From assembly GCA_002491195.1 (NCBI GenBank), contig DKVL01000085.1, positions 1 to 58,490 on the forward strand: a stretch of DNA of 58,490 nucleotides, in the 5' to 3' direction. The position numbers and the translations under genes were made by a program. Source of the stretch: Lachnospiraceae bacterium UBA7179 (GTDB taxonomy: Bacteria; Bacillota; Clostridia; Lachnospirales; Lachnospiraceae). The notes under the pieces are model-generated. The model made no database searches. It was given only the letters and a program-made list of their open reading frames with translations, and had not been told where the DNA came from. Positions 7,297 to 16,581 of the stretch are shown in pieces; position 1 is the stretch's first letter; the number at the start of each line of letters is the position of its first letter.

Positions 7297-8790
7297 ATGA
7301 AAAAATATATCATGGCATTAGATGCGGGGACAACCAGCAACCGATGCATTTTATTTGATGAAAAAGGAAAGATGTGCAGCGTTGCACAGAGGGAGTTTAC
7401 GCAGTATTTTCCGCAGCCGGGATGGGTGGAGCACGACGCGGACGAGATCTGGGCGAGCCAGTTAGGTGTCGCGGTCGAGGCGATGAACATGATCGGAGCC
7501 TCGGCGCAGGATATTGCCGCAATCGGAATCACAAATCAGCGTGAGACAGCGATCGTGTGGGACAAAAACACAGGCGTTCCGGTATATCACGCAATCGTGT
7601 GGCAGTGCAGGCGGACGGCAGAGGCGTGTGATGCCCTGAAAGAAAAAGGGCTTACGGAGAAATATAAGCAAAAGACAGGTCTTGTGATCGATGCCTATTT
7701 TTCAGCGACAAAGGTAAAATGGATTCTTGACAATGTGCCGGGGGCAAGGAAGAGAGCAGAAAATAGGGAACTTTTGTTCGGTACAGTTGAGACGTGGCTG
7801 ATCTGGAAGCTCACGAAAGGAGCAGTCCACGTCACAGATTACTCCAATGCTTCCCGCACGATGCTCTTTAACATCAATACGTTGGAGTGGGATGAGGAGA
7901 TCCTTGCAGATCTGGATATTCCAAGATCCATGCTTCCTGCTGTAAAACCTTCAAGCTGTGTCTATGGGGAGGCGGATGCGTCCTTCCTCGGCGGGGCGAT
8001 ACCGATTGCGGGTGCGGCGGGGGATCAGCAGGCGGCATTATTCGGGCAGACCTGTTTTGCCGCGGGGGAGGCGAAAAACACCTACGGAACAGGCTGCTTT
8101 CTGCTCATGAACACGGGCGAGAAGCCGGTGTTTTCCGACAATGGGCTGGTGACAACGATCGCATGGGGGCTTGAGGGGAAGGTTCATTATGCCCTGGAAG
8201 GTTCCATCTTCGTGGCAGGTGCGGCGATCCAATGGCTGCGCGATGAGCTGCGGATCATTGATTCTGCTGAGGATTCCGAGTACATGGCAAAAAAGGTGGC
8301 GGATACGAACGGCTGCTATGTTGTGCCAGCATTTACTGGTCTGGGCGCGCCTTACTGGGATCAGTATGCGCGGGGGACGATCGTCGGCATTACGCGCGGC
8401 GTCAACAAATGTCATATCATCCGCGCGACGCTGGATTCCATAGCATATCAGGTGGGTGACGTGCTCGCGGCGATGGAGGCGGATTCCAGGATTGCGATTC
8501 CTGCGCTGAAAGTGGATGGGGGCGCGAGTGCAAATGATTTTCTGATGCAGACGCAGGCGGACATTGTCAATGTTCCGGTGATCCGGCCGCAGTGCGTCGA
8601 GACGACGGCAATGGGGGCGGCCTATCTGGCAGGACTTGCTGTGGGATACTGGACAAGCAAAGAAGAAGTCAGGAAAAACTGGGCGAGCAATTGTGTGTTT
8701 GAGCCTTCGATCGGGGAAGAAGACAGGGAGAAACGAATCCGGGGCTGGCATAAGGCCGTCAAATATGCCTATGGCTGGGCAAAAGAATGA
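7297..8790 (+). CDS. glpK: glycerol kinase
   Basis: This enzyme phosphorylates glycerol with ATP to sn-glycerol-3-phosphate. It has 497 residues, the family length, from the ATG at 7297 behind GAGAGGA. FGGY-kinase landmarks are all present: phosphate loop DAGTTSNRC (usually TTSSR), PGWVEHDADEIW, the glycerol-binding NQRET, IVWQCRRT, GTVETWLIWK, the catalytic Asp in GAAGDQQAALFGQ, NTYGTGCF and VDGGASANDFLMQ. Similarity to the E. coli enzyme is strong throughout, so the substrate is very likely glycerol rather than another sugar. It is the last gene of a unit that otherwise looks sugar-related, and a bidirectional terminator follows. Confidence 0.93.
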   Translation: MKKYIMALDAGTTSNRCILFDEKGKMCSVAQREFTQYFPQPGWVEHDADEIWASQLGVAVEAMNMIGASAQDIAAIGITNQRETAIVWDKNTGVPVYHAIVWQCRRTAEACDALKEKGLTEKYKQKTGLVIDAYFSATKVKWILDNVPGARKRAENRELLFGTVETWLIWKLTKGAVHVTDYSNASRTMLFNINTLEWDEEILADLDIPRSMLPAVKPSSCVYGEADASFLGGAIPIAGAAGDQQAALFGQTCFAAGEAKNTYGTGCFLLMNTGEKPVFSDNGLVTTIAWGLEGKVHYALEGSIFVAGAAIQWLRDELRIIDSAEDSEYMAKKVADTNGCYVVPAFTGLGAPYWDQYARGTIVGITRGVNKCHIIRATLDSIAYQVGDVLAAMEADSRIAIPALKVDGGASANDFLMQTQADIVNVPVIRPQCVETTAMGAAYLAGLAVGYWTSKEEVRKNWASNCVFEPSIGEEDREKRIRGWHKAVKYAYGWAKE

Positions 8791-8817
8791 AAAAAGGAAC
8801 CGTTCAGGTTCCTTTTT
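8791..8817. terminator. bidirectional terminator between glpK and flagellin
   Basis: AAAAAGGAACC (8791-8801) pairs with GGTTCCTTTTT (8807-8817) around a 5-base loop. With A and T runs on both sides, it can stop transcription from both convergent genes. Confidence 0.85.
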
Positions 8818-8827
8818 CATGTAGCGC

Positions 8828-9979
8828 TTATAAGTTAAAAAACTGTTTTACGCGTCCGCTCTGATTCTCCATGTACTTGCGCTGCATCATGATACTGTAT
8901 GTATTCAGAAGCTGATTTTTCTTGAGTTCTGTTACACCTTTTCCATATTCCGTATCTGCGATGCGGCTGTGCGATGCGGTCAGGTTATAGATCGCGTTGT
9001 TGCCGTAGGCAATGGAATGATCTAACCTGTTGGATGCAGCACCCAGCGAAGAGCGCTGTGCGGAAACTTTTGCCAGCGCGTCAGAGATGGCATCAATGGC
9101 ATTGGTGGCTGCCATTCCGGTCTTGTCAGCGACATTCAGGCCATAGATGCCGATTCCTGCCGCATTCAGGGCATCGATATTGACAGAAATCTTGTTTGCC
9201 ATATCAGATTCGGCACCAACATGAAATGACGTGGAGAAACTGTTTGACTGCTCAACGCTGCCTTTGCTGATCTCAAACCGCACTTTGGAAGGATCATTCG
9301 GATCAACAGTGCCTGCAGAAACAGTTGCGGCTGTCGTGGCGCCAACACTGCTTGCGGAGGCTAGTTGTTCCTGGATCTTGGAGTATGCTGTATCCGCTGT
9401 GATCAGATTGGGATTCTTCTCATCGTCGCGATCACCGATCGTATAGCCTACGCCGCCAATCTTAACTGTATCCCCTATTTTGAGGGCATCCATCGTGAAG
9501 GTAGCTTTTGTGGCATCCTGCGTTAAGGTTCCTGTGATTCCGGCATCGCGTGCGCTTACCGGGATAGAATTTTTACCGGAACTGCCCTTTAACAGATAGG
9601 ATTCATTAAATTTGGTGGTTGCCGATACGCGGTCGATCTCCTGCGTAAGCTGATCGATCTCTGCCTGGATGGCGCCTCTGTCTGAAGTGGAGTTTGTGCC
9701 GTTTGCCGCCTGGATACTGAGTTCGTTTACACGCTGGAGCATATCCGTCACAGAACCCAGTGCGCCCTCCGCAACATTCATCATATTCTGGGAAGTGCGC
9801 GCATTGTATACTCCAGCACTTAAGCCGTTGGTCTGCTTCAGGAGCTTTTGCGCAATGGCGAGCCCTGCGGCATCGTCAGCTGCGGAATTGATCCGTTTTC
9901 CGCTGGCAAGCTTCTGAAAGGAACGACTTAAATTGCGGTTATTCTGTCTTGTCAGATAAGACATAGAAGAAATTCGCAT
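8828..9979 (-). CDS. fliC: flagellin
   Basis: This is the filament subunit, secreted by the flagellar type III system, 383 residues. The conserved N-terminal helical domain (about 1-140) has NRNLSRSFQKLASGKRINSA, DDAAGLAIAQKL and LQRVNELSIQAANGT; the C-terminal domain (about 300-383) has AQRSSLGAASNRLDHSI and SRIADTEYGKGVTELKKNQL. The central variable part is short and Thr/Ala-rich. The start is set by AAAGGGGGAA. No other flagellar genes lie nearby, and I do not see a convincing sigma-28 promoter in the 196 bases shared with the divergent pncB. It could be one of several flagellins. Confidence 0.95.
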   Translation of the reverse strand: MRISSMSYLTRQNNRNLSRSFQKLASGKRINSAADDAAGLAIAQKLLKQTNGLSAGVYNARTSQNMMNVAEGALGSVTDMLQRVNELSIQAANGTNSTSDRGAIQAEIDQLTQEIDRVSATTKFNESYLLKGSSGKNSIPVSARDAGITGTLTQDATKATFTMDALKIGDTVKIGGVGYTIGDRDDEKNPNLITADTAYSKIQEQLASASSVGATTAATVSAGTVDPNDPSKVRFEISKGSVEQSNSFSTSFHVGAESDMANKISVNIDALNAAGIGIYGLNVADKTGMAATNAIDAISDALAKVSAQRSSLGAASNRLDHSIAYGNNAIYNLTASHSRIADTEYGKGVTELKKNQLLNTYSIMMQRKYMENQSGRVKQFFNL

Positions 9980-10088
9980 AAAGATTCCCCCTTTCCCGTG
10001 AGTCTTTGCTATAATAAATACCTACTTTTACAAATTTAGCATACCACATTTAAATAGGGGGTGCAAGAGAAAAGATGACAAAAATATC

Positions 10089-10118
10089 TTGCCAACCGAT
10101 ATGCAAAAGGCATATGAT
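10089..10118 (+). promoter_or_regulatory. probable pncB promoter
   Basis: TTGCCA (10089-10094), an 18-base spacer and TATGAT (10113-10118) lie about 57 bases before the pncB start. An inverted ATATGC/GCATAT pair falls within the spacer. Confidence 0.45.
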
Positions 10119-10175
10119 AGATACAGGTAGTGTGAGGTACAATATATTAAAAAAAGGTAGAAAGGACATACCGGT

Positions 10176-11657
10176 ATGATAAAGCAGGCAGATCAAAGGA
10201 ATTTGACCATGGTTATGGATTTGTATGAGCTGACTATGGCAAATGGTTATTTCAATGACGGAGATATGGAGACGAGAGTCGCATTTGACGTGTTTTACAG
10301 AAAAAATCCCGACAGGGGCGGATTTACCATCTTTGCAGGGCTTGAGCAGATTGTGGAGTATGTGGAGAATCTGCATTTTTCGGACGAGGACATTGCATAT
10401 CTGCGTTCACTCAACACATTCACAGACGCCTTTTTAAATTATCTGAAAGAATTTCAGTTTCAGGGTGATCTCTATGCATTTCCGGAGGGAACGATCATGT
10501 ATCCCAACGAGCCGGTCATCACTGTGGTTGCGCCGTTGATTGACGCGCAGCTTGTCGAGACAGCGATCCTTACGCAGGTCAATCACCAGTCGCTTGTGGC
10601 GACCAAGACGGCGCGCATTGTGCGGGCGGCAGAGGGGAAAGCTGTGTCAGATTTCGGTGCGAGGCGTGCGCACAACATGGACGCGGCGGTGTATGGTGCG
10701 CGCGCTTCCTATATCGGCGGCGCGGCGGGGACTGCAACAGTGCTTGCGGGGCAGATGTTTGGCATTCCGGTGAGCGGTACGATGGCGCACAGCTGGGTGA
10801 TGTACTATGAGGATGAATACGAAGCGTTTAAAAATTATGCGGTCAACTATCCGGATAATACAGTGCTTTTGGTTGATACTTATGATACGATCCAGTCGGG
10901 AATTCCGAATGCGATCCGCGTGGCACATGAGGTGCTCGAGCCCATGGGCAAACGGTTGAAAGGGATCCGCATTGATAGCGGCGATCTGGCATATCAGTCG
11001 TCAAAGGTCAGGAAAATGCTGGACGAGGAGGGGTTGTCAGACTGTAAGATCATCGTTTCGAACAGTCTGGACGAGCATACGATTTCTTCCCTAAATATAC
11101 AAAAAGCGTGCATAGATGGCTATGGCGTGGGCGAGCGTCTGATCACGGGCGCCACGAGCGACTATTCTGACGACACACTGGCGCTGCTCGGCGCAGTGTA
11201 CAAGATTGCGGCGGTCGAGCAGAATGGCGTGTTTGTGCCGCGCATCAAGATCTCCGGCACGGTGGAAAAGATTACAAACCCGGGGCTGAAAAAGGTGTAC
11301 CGGATTTATGACCAGAACGGAAAGGCGAAGGCGGACCTGATCGCAAAGGCGGATGAGGAGATTGACATGAGCGGCGATTTCCGTTTTGTCGACCCGCAGA
11401 TGCCATGGAGAAATCTGAAATTTACGAATTGTACTGCAAAGCCTTTGCAGGTAAAGGTGTTTGAAAATGGCAAAAGGGTGTATGAGCTTCCAACACTGGA
11501 GGAAATCAGGTCGTTTGTCAAGAAACAGCTCAGTGAGGAAATCTGGGAGGAGGAGCAGCGTTTCAACAATCCGCACGTGCACTATATGGATATGACGCCT
11601 GATTACTATGAACTCAAAATGGGGCTTTTGCATGAAAAAGGAAAGGCTACAAGTTAA
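10176..11657 (+). CDS. pncB: nicotinate phosphoribosyltransferase
   Basis: This enzyme joins nicotinate and PRPP to nicotinate mononucleotide with ATP hydrolysis, the salvage entry to NAD. It has 493 residues, the usual length. Family signatures are the N-terminal MDLYELTMANGYF, RGGFTIFAGLEQIVEY, the FGARRAHNMDAAVYGAR segment carrying the conserved reactive His region, GTMAHSWVMYY, and the phosphate-binding RIDSGDLAYQSSKVR. AGAAAGGA lies upstream of ATG 10176. It stands alone, divergent from flagellin and followed by an unrelated coiled-coil gene. Confidence 0.93.
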   Translation: MIKQADQRNLTMVMDLYELTMANGYFNDGDMETRVAFDVFYRKNPDRGGFTIFAGLEQIVEYVENLHFSDEDIAYLRSLNTFTDAFLNYLKEFQFQGDLYAFPEGTIMYPNEPVITVVAPLIDAQLVETAILTQVNHQSLVATKTARIVRAAEGKAVSDFGARRAHNMDAAVYGARASYIGGAAGTATVLAGQMFGIPVSGTMAHSWVMYYEDEYEAFKNYAVNYPDNTVLLVDTYDTIQSGIPNAIRVAHEVLEPMGKRLKGIRIDSGDLAYQSSKVRKMLDEEGLSDCKIIVSNSLDEHTISSLNIQKACIDGYGVGERLITGATSDYSDDTLALLGAVYKIAAVEQNGVFVPRIKISGTVEKITNPGLKKVYRIYDQNGKAKADLIAKADEEIDMSGDFRFVDPQMPWRNLKFTNCTAKPLQVKVFENGKRVYELPTLEEIRSFVKKQLSEEIWEEEQRFNNPHVHYMDMTPDYYELKMGLLHEKGKATS

Positions 11658-11820
11658 ATGAACGGATTGGTCAGCCGATATATACGATATATAGAGGTGT
11701 GTCGTCTTGGATTCACGATAGATTTTCTGCGGCAGGAAGAGAATGATAACATAACAGGGATGTCCATGCAGACTGCGAAAGATCAGGTACTGCATGGGGA
11801 CTTGCCAGGAGGGTGGTTTT

Positions 11821-13068
11821 ATGCAGATGAATACGATCAATATGTTAAATGGGTTTCATAGAAATGTAAATGATAGTGCAAATTTTAATATGCGTGTGGG
11901 CAATGGCAATCAGCCTGGTCCAAAAGTTTTAAAAACGAGTATAGGCAATGTATTTGGCGCGCAGTGCAAGGTGACAATCTCGCGGGAAGGCCGGATATTG
12001 AGCGAGCAGATGAAAGCGGCAGAGCCGAAGCGTTTTACGGCTGCCAGCACAGAGAGGCTCCTGCTCCGGCAGCAGAAACAGGACGAGATGAGCAAAAAGG
12101 AACAGGCGGACACGCTCAGTGAGATCTCAGGTCTGATGAGTTCGATTAAGAATTCCTATGATGCGGGTGAGGACAAGGAAACAATCTCCAACAAACAGGA
12201 GGCGCTGAACCGTCTCTTTGCCCTGAAGGAGCAGCAGGAGAGGGAAAACAAGCAGCGCGCAGAGGACGCGGCGGGCAGTGCAGCAGGTGCATCAAAGGAA
12301 CAGGAGGAAATTGACAAGAAAAATGCAGACCTGTATCTGTTGCTGAAAACGCTCGAGGAAAAGGACGAGGAAGAACATGTTGACGATACAGGTGCAAAAA
12401 GTGATACAGCAGATGCAGAGGATAACCAGGGCAGTGTGGGAGACCAGTTCCAGGAATCCGCGTCGATGCTCGGTGCCTCCGCGGCAAAGCGCGAGCTTGC
12501 GGCGAAGGGTATGATTGACGGCATGTTTGACAGCGGCTATGGCAGGCTGGCCCAGGCCGATGCAATGATGCATGAGATACAGGAGGAACTTGGGCTGGCG
12601 GCGGAGTCACTCGGGAAGGAGAATCTCAGTGAGGAAGAGAGAAATCAGCTGATGTCTGAGCATATTGCGAGAGCAAACAATATGATGATGTCAAATTATG
12701 GAGAGATGATGGATTTGAGGAGGAAGGGACATCAGGAGATCAGGGACGCGAAGGAGCTGGAACTCAAACATATTGAGATCAATCCGCTTGACGGTGTAGA
12801 CAGGGCAAAACAGACGATTCTGGACGCGGGGGCGGCGGCAGCGCTCCAGGAGGCATCACAGGGCACACTTGACAGGGCATCCGGGGAACTGGAGAAAAAA
12901 GTGCAGGAGGAGATCGATAAGCGAAACGATGTTGGAGCGGTTTCGGATCAGGACGAAGAGCAGAAAAAGGCAGAGGAGATTGCAGAGGAAAAAGAGGCCG
13001 AAAAGCTGGAGGAAGAGAGGCTTCAACAGGAAGAAATTCATAAAAATTCCAATTTATTGCCAAATTAA
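11821..13068 (+). CDS. coiled-coil protein of unknown function
   Basis: I chose the ATG at 11821 behind AGGAGGG, giving 415 residues; the frame extends further upstream without a ribosome site. The sequence is dominated by Glu, Lys, Ala and Gln with heptad-like stretches and is predicted largely coiled coil. A short globular N-terminal patch reads VFGAQCKVTISREGRILSEQ. There is no signal peptide, membrane segment or enzyme motif. The C-terminus ends in an extreme Glu/Lys run and may be disordered. The 163 bases after pncB hold no supported gene. Function unknown; a structural or scaffolding role is possible. Confidence 0.75.
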   Translation: MQMNTINMLNGFHRNVNDSANFNMRVGNGNQPGPKVLKTSIGNVFGAQCKVTISREGRILSEQMKAAEPKRFTAASTERLLLRQQKQDEMSKKEQADTLSEISGLMSSIKNSYDAGEDKETISNKQEALNRLFALKEQQERENKQRAEDAAGSAAGASKEQEEIDKKNADLYLLLKTLEEKDEEEHVDDTGAKSDTADAEDNQGSVGDQFQESASMLGASAAKRELAAKGMIDGMFDSGYGRLAQADAMMHEIQEELGLAAESLGKENLSEEERNQLMSEHIARANNMMMSNYGEMMDLRRKGHQEIRDAKELELKHIEINPLDGVDRAKQTILDAGAAAALQEASQGTLDRASGELEKKVQEEIDKRNDVGAVSDQDEEQKKAEEIAEEKEAEKLEEERLQQEEIHKNSNLLPN

Positions 13069-13079
13069 TGAATTATTTG

Positions 13080-13108
13080 TTTCAAGATTTGACATAGTAT
13101 GCTATAAT
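13080..13108 (+). promoter_or_regulatory. extended -10 promoter of glgP
   Basis: TATGCTATAAT, an extended -10 ending in a perfect TATAAT (13103-13108), lies 125 bases before the glgP start. The -35 at a 17-base spacing is weak (TTTCAA, 13080-13085), as is usual for extended -10 promoters. Confidence 0.5.
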
Positions 13109-13232
13109 AGTAAGAATGAAAGCACAATTATTTAAAAACGGAAACAATTTAAAAGATTACGTGTTCAAAATCCTTGGAGTAGGTGATATACTTTTAAGAA
13201 ATGGGGCACAGGGTAAAAGGAGAGAAAACGAA

Positions 13233-15686
13233 ATGCCAAAAAAGCCGATTATTGACAAAGAAATGTTTAAAAGAAGCGTGTTGTACAATGTAAAGACACT
13301 GTACAGAAAGACTTTGGAGGAAGCTACGGAGCAGCAGATCTTTCAGGCAGTAGCCTTTGCTGTAAAGGACAATATCGTGGATCACTGGCTCAAGACACAG
13401 GAAGCTTATGAGGAGAAAGATCCTAAGACGGTGTACTACATGTCCATGGAGTTTTTGATGGGACGTGCACTGGGCAATAATATGATCAATCTGATGGCAT
13501 ACAAGGAATTTTCAGAAGCATTGGAGGAGCTGGGGCTGGATATTAACGTGATTGAGGATCAGGAGCCGGATGCGGCGCTTGGAAACGGCGGTCTGGGACG
13601 GCTTGCGGCGTGTTTCCTTGACTCGTTGGCAACACTTGGCTATTCCGCATACGGATGTGGTATCCGCTATCGCTATGGAATGTTCAAGCAGGAGATCCGG
13701 GACGGATTTCAGAGAGAGGTGCCTGATGACTGGCTCAGAGACGGAAACCCGTTTGAATTGAGACGCCCTGAGTATACAAAGGTGATTAAATTTGGTGGAA
13801 ATGTTGCCTGCAGGGAGGAGGATGGCAGACTGATCTGGTATCAGGAGAATTACCAGTCTGTCAAGGCAGTGCCATATGACCTTCCGATTGTTGGATACGG
13901 TAATGGTATTGTAAATACGCTTAGGATCTGGGACGCAGAGCCGATGGATTGTTTCAGCCTTGACTCTTTTGACAAGGGCGATTATCAGAAAGCAGTGGAG
14001 CAGACCAATCTTGCCAGAAATATTGTTGAGGTCCTCTATCCCAATGACAACCACATTTCAGGTAAGGAACTTCGCTTAAAACAGCAGTATTTCTTTATCT
14101 CAGCGTCGGTACAGACAGCGATCGAAAAGTATATGTCAAAGCATGATAACATTCATAAGTTCTATGAGAAAGTGACCTTCCAGTTGAATGATACACATCC
14201 GACAGTGGCGATCGCGGAATTGATGCGAATCCTTCTCGATGATTATCACCTGGAGTGGGACGAGGCATGGCAGATTACGACAAAGACCTGCGCATACACC
14301 AATCATACGATCATGGCGGAGGCACTTGAAAAGTGGCCTGTGGATCTGTTCCAGAGACTTCTTCCGAGAATTTACCAGATCATTGAGGAGATCAACCGCA
14401 GATTCCTCCTTGATATCGTGAACAGATATCCGGAACCAGCTGACAAGATTAAGAAGATGGCAATCATTTCAGATGGTCAGGTGAAGATGGCGCATATGGC
14501 AATCGTTGCGGGATACAGTGTGAATGGTGTTGCAAAGCTTCACACAGAGATTCTCAAGAATCAGGAGCTTAAGGATTTCTATGAGATGTATCCGCAAAAG
14601 TTTAACAACAAGACGAATGGTATTACACAGAGACGTTTCCTGCTCCATGCAAATCCGCTGCTTGCAGACTGGGTTACAGAGAAGGTGGGCGATGAGTGGA
14701 TTGTGAACCTTCCGGTAATTGATGGTCTCACAAAATACGTAGACGATCCTCTGGCGCAGAAAGAGTTCATGGAGATCAAACGCAAGAATAAGGTGCGTCT
14801 GGCAAAATACATCAAGGAGCACAATGGGATCACAGTCGATCCGGATTCGATTTTTGATGTGCAGGTTAAGAGGCTTCACGAGTACAAGAGACAGCTGCTC
14901 AATATCCTTCATGTGATGTATCTGTACAACGAGATGAAGGCAAATCCAGGCATGGAATTTTATCCAAGAACCTTTATCTTTGGCGCGAAAGCAGCAGCAG
15001 GCTACAAGAATGCGAAACTGACGATCAAGCTGATCAATGCTGTTGCAGACAAGGTGAACAACGATCCAATTGTCAAGAATCGTATCAAGGTTGTATTTAT
15101 AGAGGATTACAGGGTTTCTAACGCAGAGTTGATCTTTGCGGCGGCAGATATTTCAGAGCAGATTTCTACGGCTTCCAAGGAGGCGAGTGGAACAGGCAAC
15201 ATGAAGTTTATGTTGAACGGTGCATTGACACTTGGCACGATGGATGGTGCAAATGTGGAGATCGTTGAGGAAGTCGGCAATGAGAATGCGTTTATCTTCG
15301 GAATGCGCTCAGACGAGGTCATCAATTATGAGAACAATGGCGGCTACAATCCGATGGATATTTACAACAGCGATGCGGATATCCGTAAGGTTGTTGACCA
15401 GCTGGTGGACGGCACTTATTCGGACGACAGGGAGCTTTTCAGAAGTCTTTACAATTCCCTGCTCAATACGCTGGATACGGATAAGGCTGACCGTTACTTT
15501 ATCCTGAAGGATTTCCACTCTTACGCAGATGCGCAGAAGCGTGTGGAGAAAGCTTACAAGGATCAGACTGGCTGGGCAAGGAGCGCCATGCTCAATGTGG
15601 CGAAAGTTGGAAAGTTTACTTCTGACAGAACAATCCAGCAGTATGTGGATGAAATCTGGCATCTTGACAAAGTGGAATTGGAGTAA
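13233..15686 (+). CDS. glgP: glycogen/alpha-glucan phosphorylase
   Basis: The enzyme cleaves alpha-1,4-glucan ends with phosphate to glucose-1-phosphate, using pyridoxal phosphate. I start at ATG 13233 (AAAAGGAGA upstream), giving 817 residues; the frame runs further upstream but those residues do not look like phosphorylase. Signatures are YYMSMEFLMGRALGNN, the ALGNGGLGRLAACFLDS active-site loop, FQLNDTHP, KRLHEYKRQLLN, and the PLP-lysine site SGTGNMKFMLNGALTLGT. It has its own promoter and terminator and no glycogen-synthesis genes beside it. Confidence 0.95.
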   Translation: MPKKPIIDKEMFKRSVLYNVKTLYRKTLEEATEQQIFQAVAFAVKDNIVDHWLKTQEAYEEKDPKTVYYMSMEFLMGRALGNNMINLMAYKEFSEALEELGLDINVIEDQEPDAALGNGGLGRLAACFLDSLATLGYSAYGCGIRYRYGMFKQEIRDGFQREVPDDWLRDGNPFELRRPEYTKVIKFGGNVACREEDGRLIWYQENYQSVKAVPYDLPIVGYGNGIVNTLRIWDAEPMDCFSLDSFDKGDYQKAVEQTNLARNIVEVLYPNDNHISGKELRLKQQYFFISASVQTAIEKYMSKHDNIHKFYEKVTFQLNDTHPTVAIAELMRILLDDYHLEWDEAWQITTKTCAYTNHTIMAEALEKWPVDLFQRLLPRIYQIIEEINRRFLLDIVNRYPEPADKIKKMAIISDGQVKMAHMAIVAGYSVNGVAKLHTEILKNQELKDFYEMYPQKFNNKTNGITQRRFLLHANPLLADWVTEKVGDEWIVNLPVIDGLTKYVDDPLAQKEFMEIKRKNKVRLAKYIKEHNGITVDPDSIFDVQVKRLHEYKRQLLNILHVMYLYNEMKANPGMEFYPRTFIFGAKAAAGYKNAKLTIKLINAVADKVNNDPIVKNRIKVVFIEDYRVSNAELIFAAADISEQISTASKEASGTGNMKFMLNGALTLGTMDGANVEIVEEVGNENAFIFGMRSDEVINYENNGGYNPMDIYNSDADIRKVVDQLVDGTYSDDRELFRSLYNSLLNTLDTDKADRYFILKDFHSYADAQKRVEKAYKDQTGWARSAMLNVAKVGKFTSDRTIQQYVDEIWHLDKVELE

Positions 15687-15767
15687 GGTTTTTGCCAGGC
15701 TTGATGCCTGTTACTACAAAGGTATAGAATAGTTACGAGTTGGAGTACGCTGGTTATATAGTTACAG

Positions 15768-15801
15768 AACGCATATCTCAACAAAGCGGGATATGCGTTT
15801 T
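15768..15801 (+). terminator. glgP terminator
   Basis: AACGCATATC (about 15769-15778) pairs with GATATGCGTT (about 15790-15799), followed by T-rich sequence. Confidence 0.7.
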
Positions 15802-15875
15802 GGCTTTCTTTATGCACAGGGATGTGAAAGACATCGATGACAGTTTTTACATGAGAAAGTGATTTGGAGACGGAA

Positions 15876-16532
15876 ATGGAAAATACAAAAATGAAGAAGA
15901 AGATAACGAAAATCTTATTTTTGCTGATTGGTGTACTGTTGCTTGGCATTGTCAGCGGCTGTACATCAGATAAGAGCGTTAAGACATATCTGCAGGCACT
16001 GTTGGATGCCTCCTATAAAAACGATTCCGGAGCCTTTGTGGAGATGAAGCTGGGAACCGCAGAGGAGGCCCAGGCGCTGTATGAACAGGGGATTGATACG
16101 GGACTGGATGTATTCTGCAGCAGGCTTGGCGTGTATGATGAGTATAAGGAGGATTTTCGCCAGATTTATATGGACATGCTCGGAAAAGTCCATTATACAG
16201 TGGAGAATGCTGAGAAACAGAGTGACGGTTCCTATATTGTGACCGTGACTTATGAAAAGATGAACATTTTCAAGCCGGCGTTGGCACTGCATCAGGAGAA
16301 TGTAGCAGCGATGACGGACGAATGGGCAAATGCATCAGAGCCGCCCGCAGAGGAGGAGATGGTGGCAGCGGTATACACCGAGTTTAAAAATAGCATGGAA
16401 ACAGTACTTGCAGAGGTACAATACGATGCGGCTGCTTCCCTGACAGTGCGGATTGAGCTTGTCGATAATGTGTACACACCAAATACAGATGACATTGCTG
16501 AGTTGGAGAAGGTATTGTTTGATGGAGAATAA
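15876..16532 (+). CDS. lipoprotein of unknown function
   Basis: The protein has 218 residues from ATG 15876 (GGAGA upstream). The N-terminus KMKKKITKILFLLIGVLLLG leads to the lipobox GIVSGC, so it should be lipid-anchored on the outer face of the membrane. The mature part (about 185 residues) is acidic and helical with strands near the middle (YIVTVTYEKMN) and end (LTVRIELVDN). It resembles the small DUF5105-like lipoproteins common in Clostridia, but I am not sure. It is a single gene ending in a bidirectional terminator. Confidence 0.75.
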   Translation: MENTKMKKKITKILFLLIGVLLLGIVSGCTSDKSVKTYLQALLDASYKNDSGAFVEMKLGTAEEAQALYEQGIDTGLDVFCSRLGVYDEYKEDFRQIYMDMLGKVHYTVENAEKQSDGSYIVTVTYEKMNIFKPALALHQENVAAMTDEWANASEPPAEEEMVAAVYTEFKNSMETVLAEVQYDAAASLTVRIELVDNVYTPNTDDIAELEKVLFDGE

Positions 16533-16533
16533 C

Positions 16534-16563
16534 AAAATCGACCGTATAGAACGGTCGATTTTT
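16534..16563. terminator. bidirectional terminator
   Basis: AAAATCGACCGT (16534-16545) pairs with ACGGTCGATTTT (16551-16562). It sits between convergent genes and can serve both. Confidence 0.8.
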
Positions 16564-16581
16564 GTGTGCAGTGATATGTAC

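Noticed and set aside
11658..11861. 67-codon frame starting directly after pncB
   Set aside because: No ribosome site, and it overlaps the better supported coiled-coil gene in another frame.
13089..13108. TTGACA followed by TATAAT before glgP as a -35/-10 pair
   Set aside because: The spacing is only 8 bases, too short for a promoter; the extended -10 reading is preferred.
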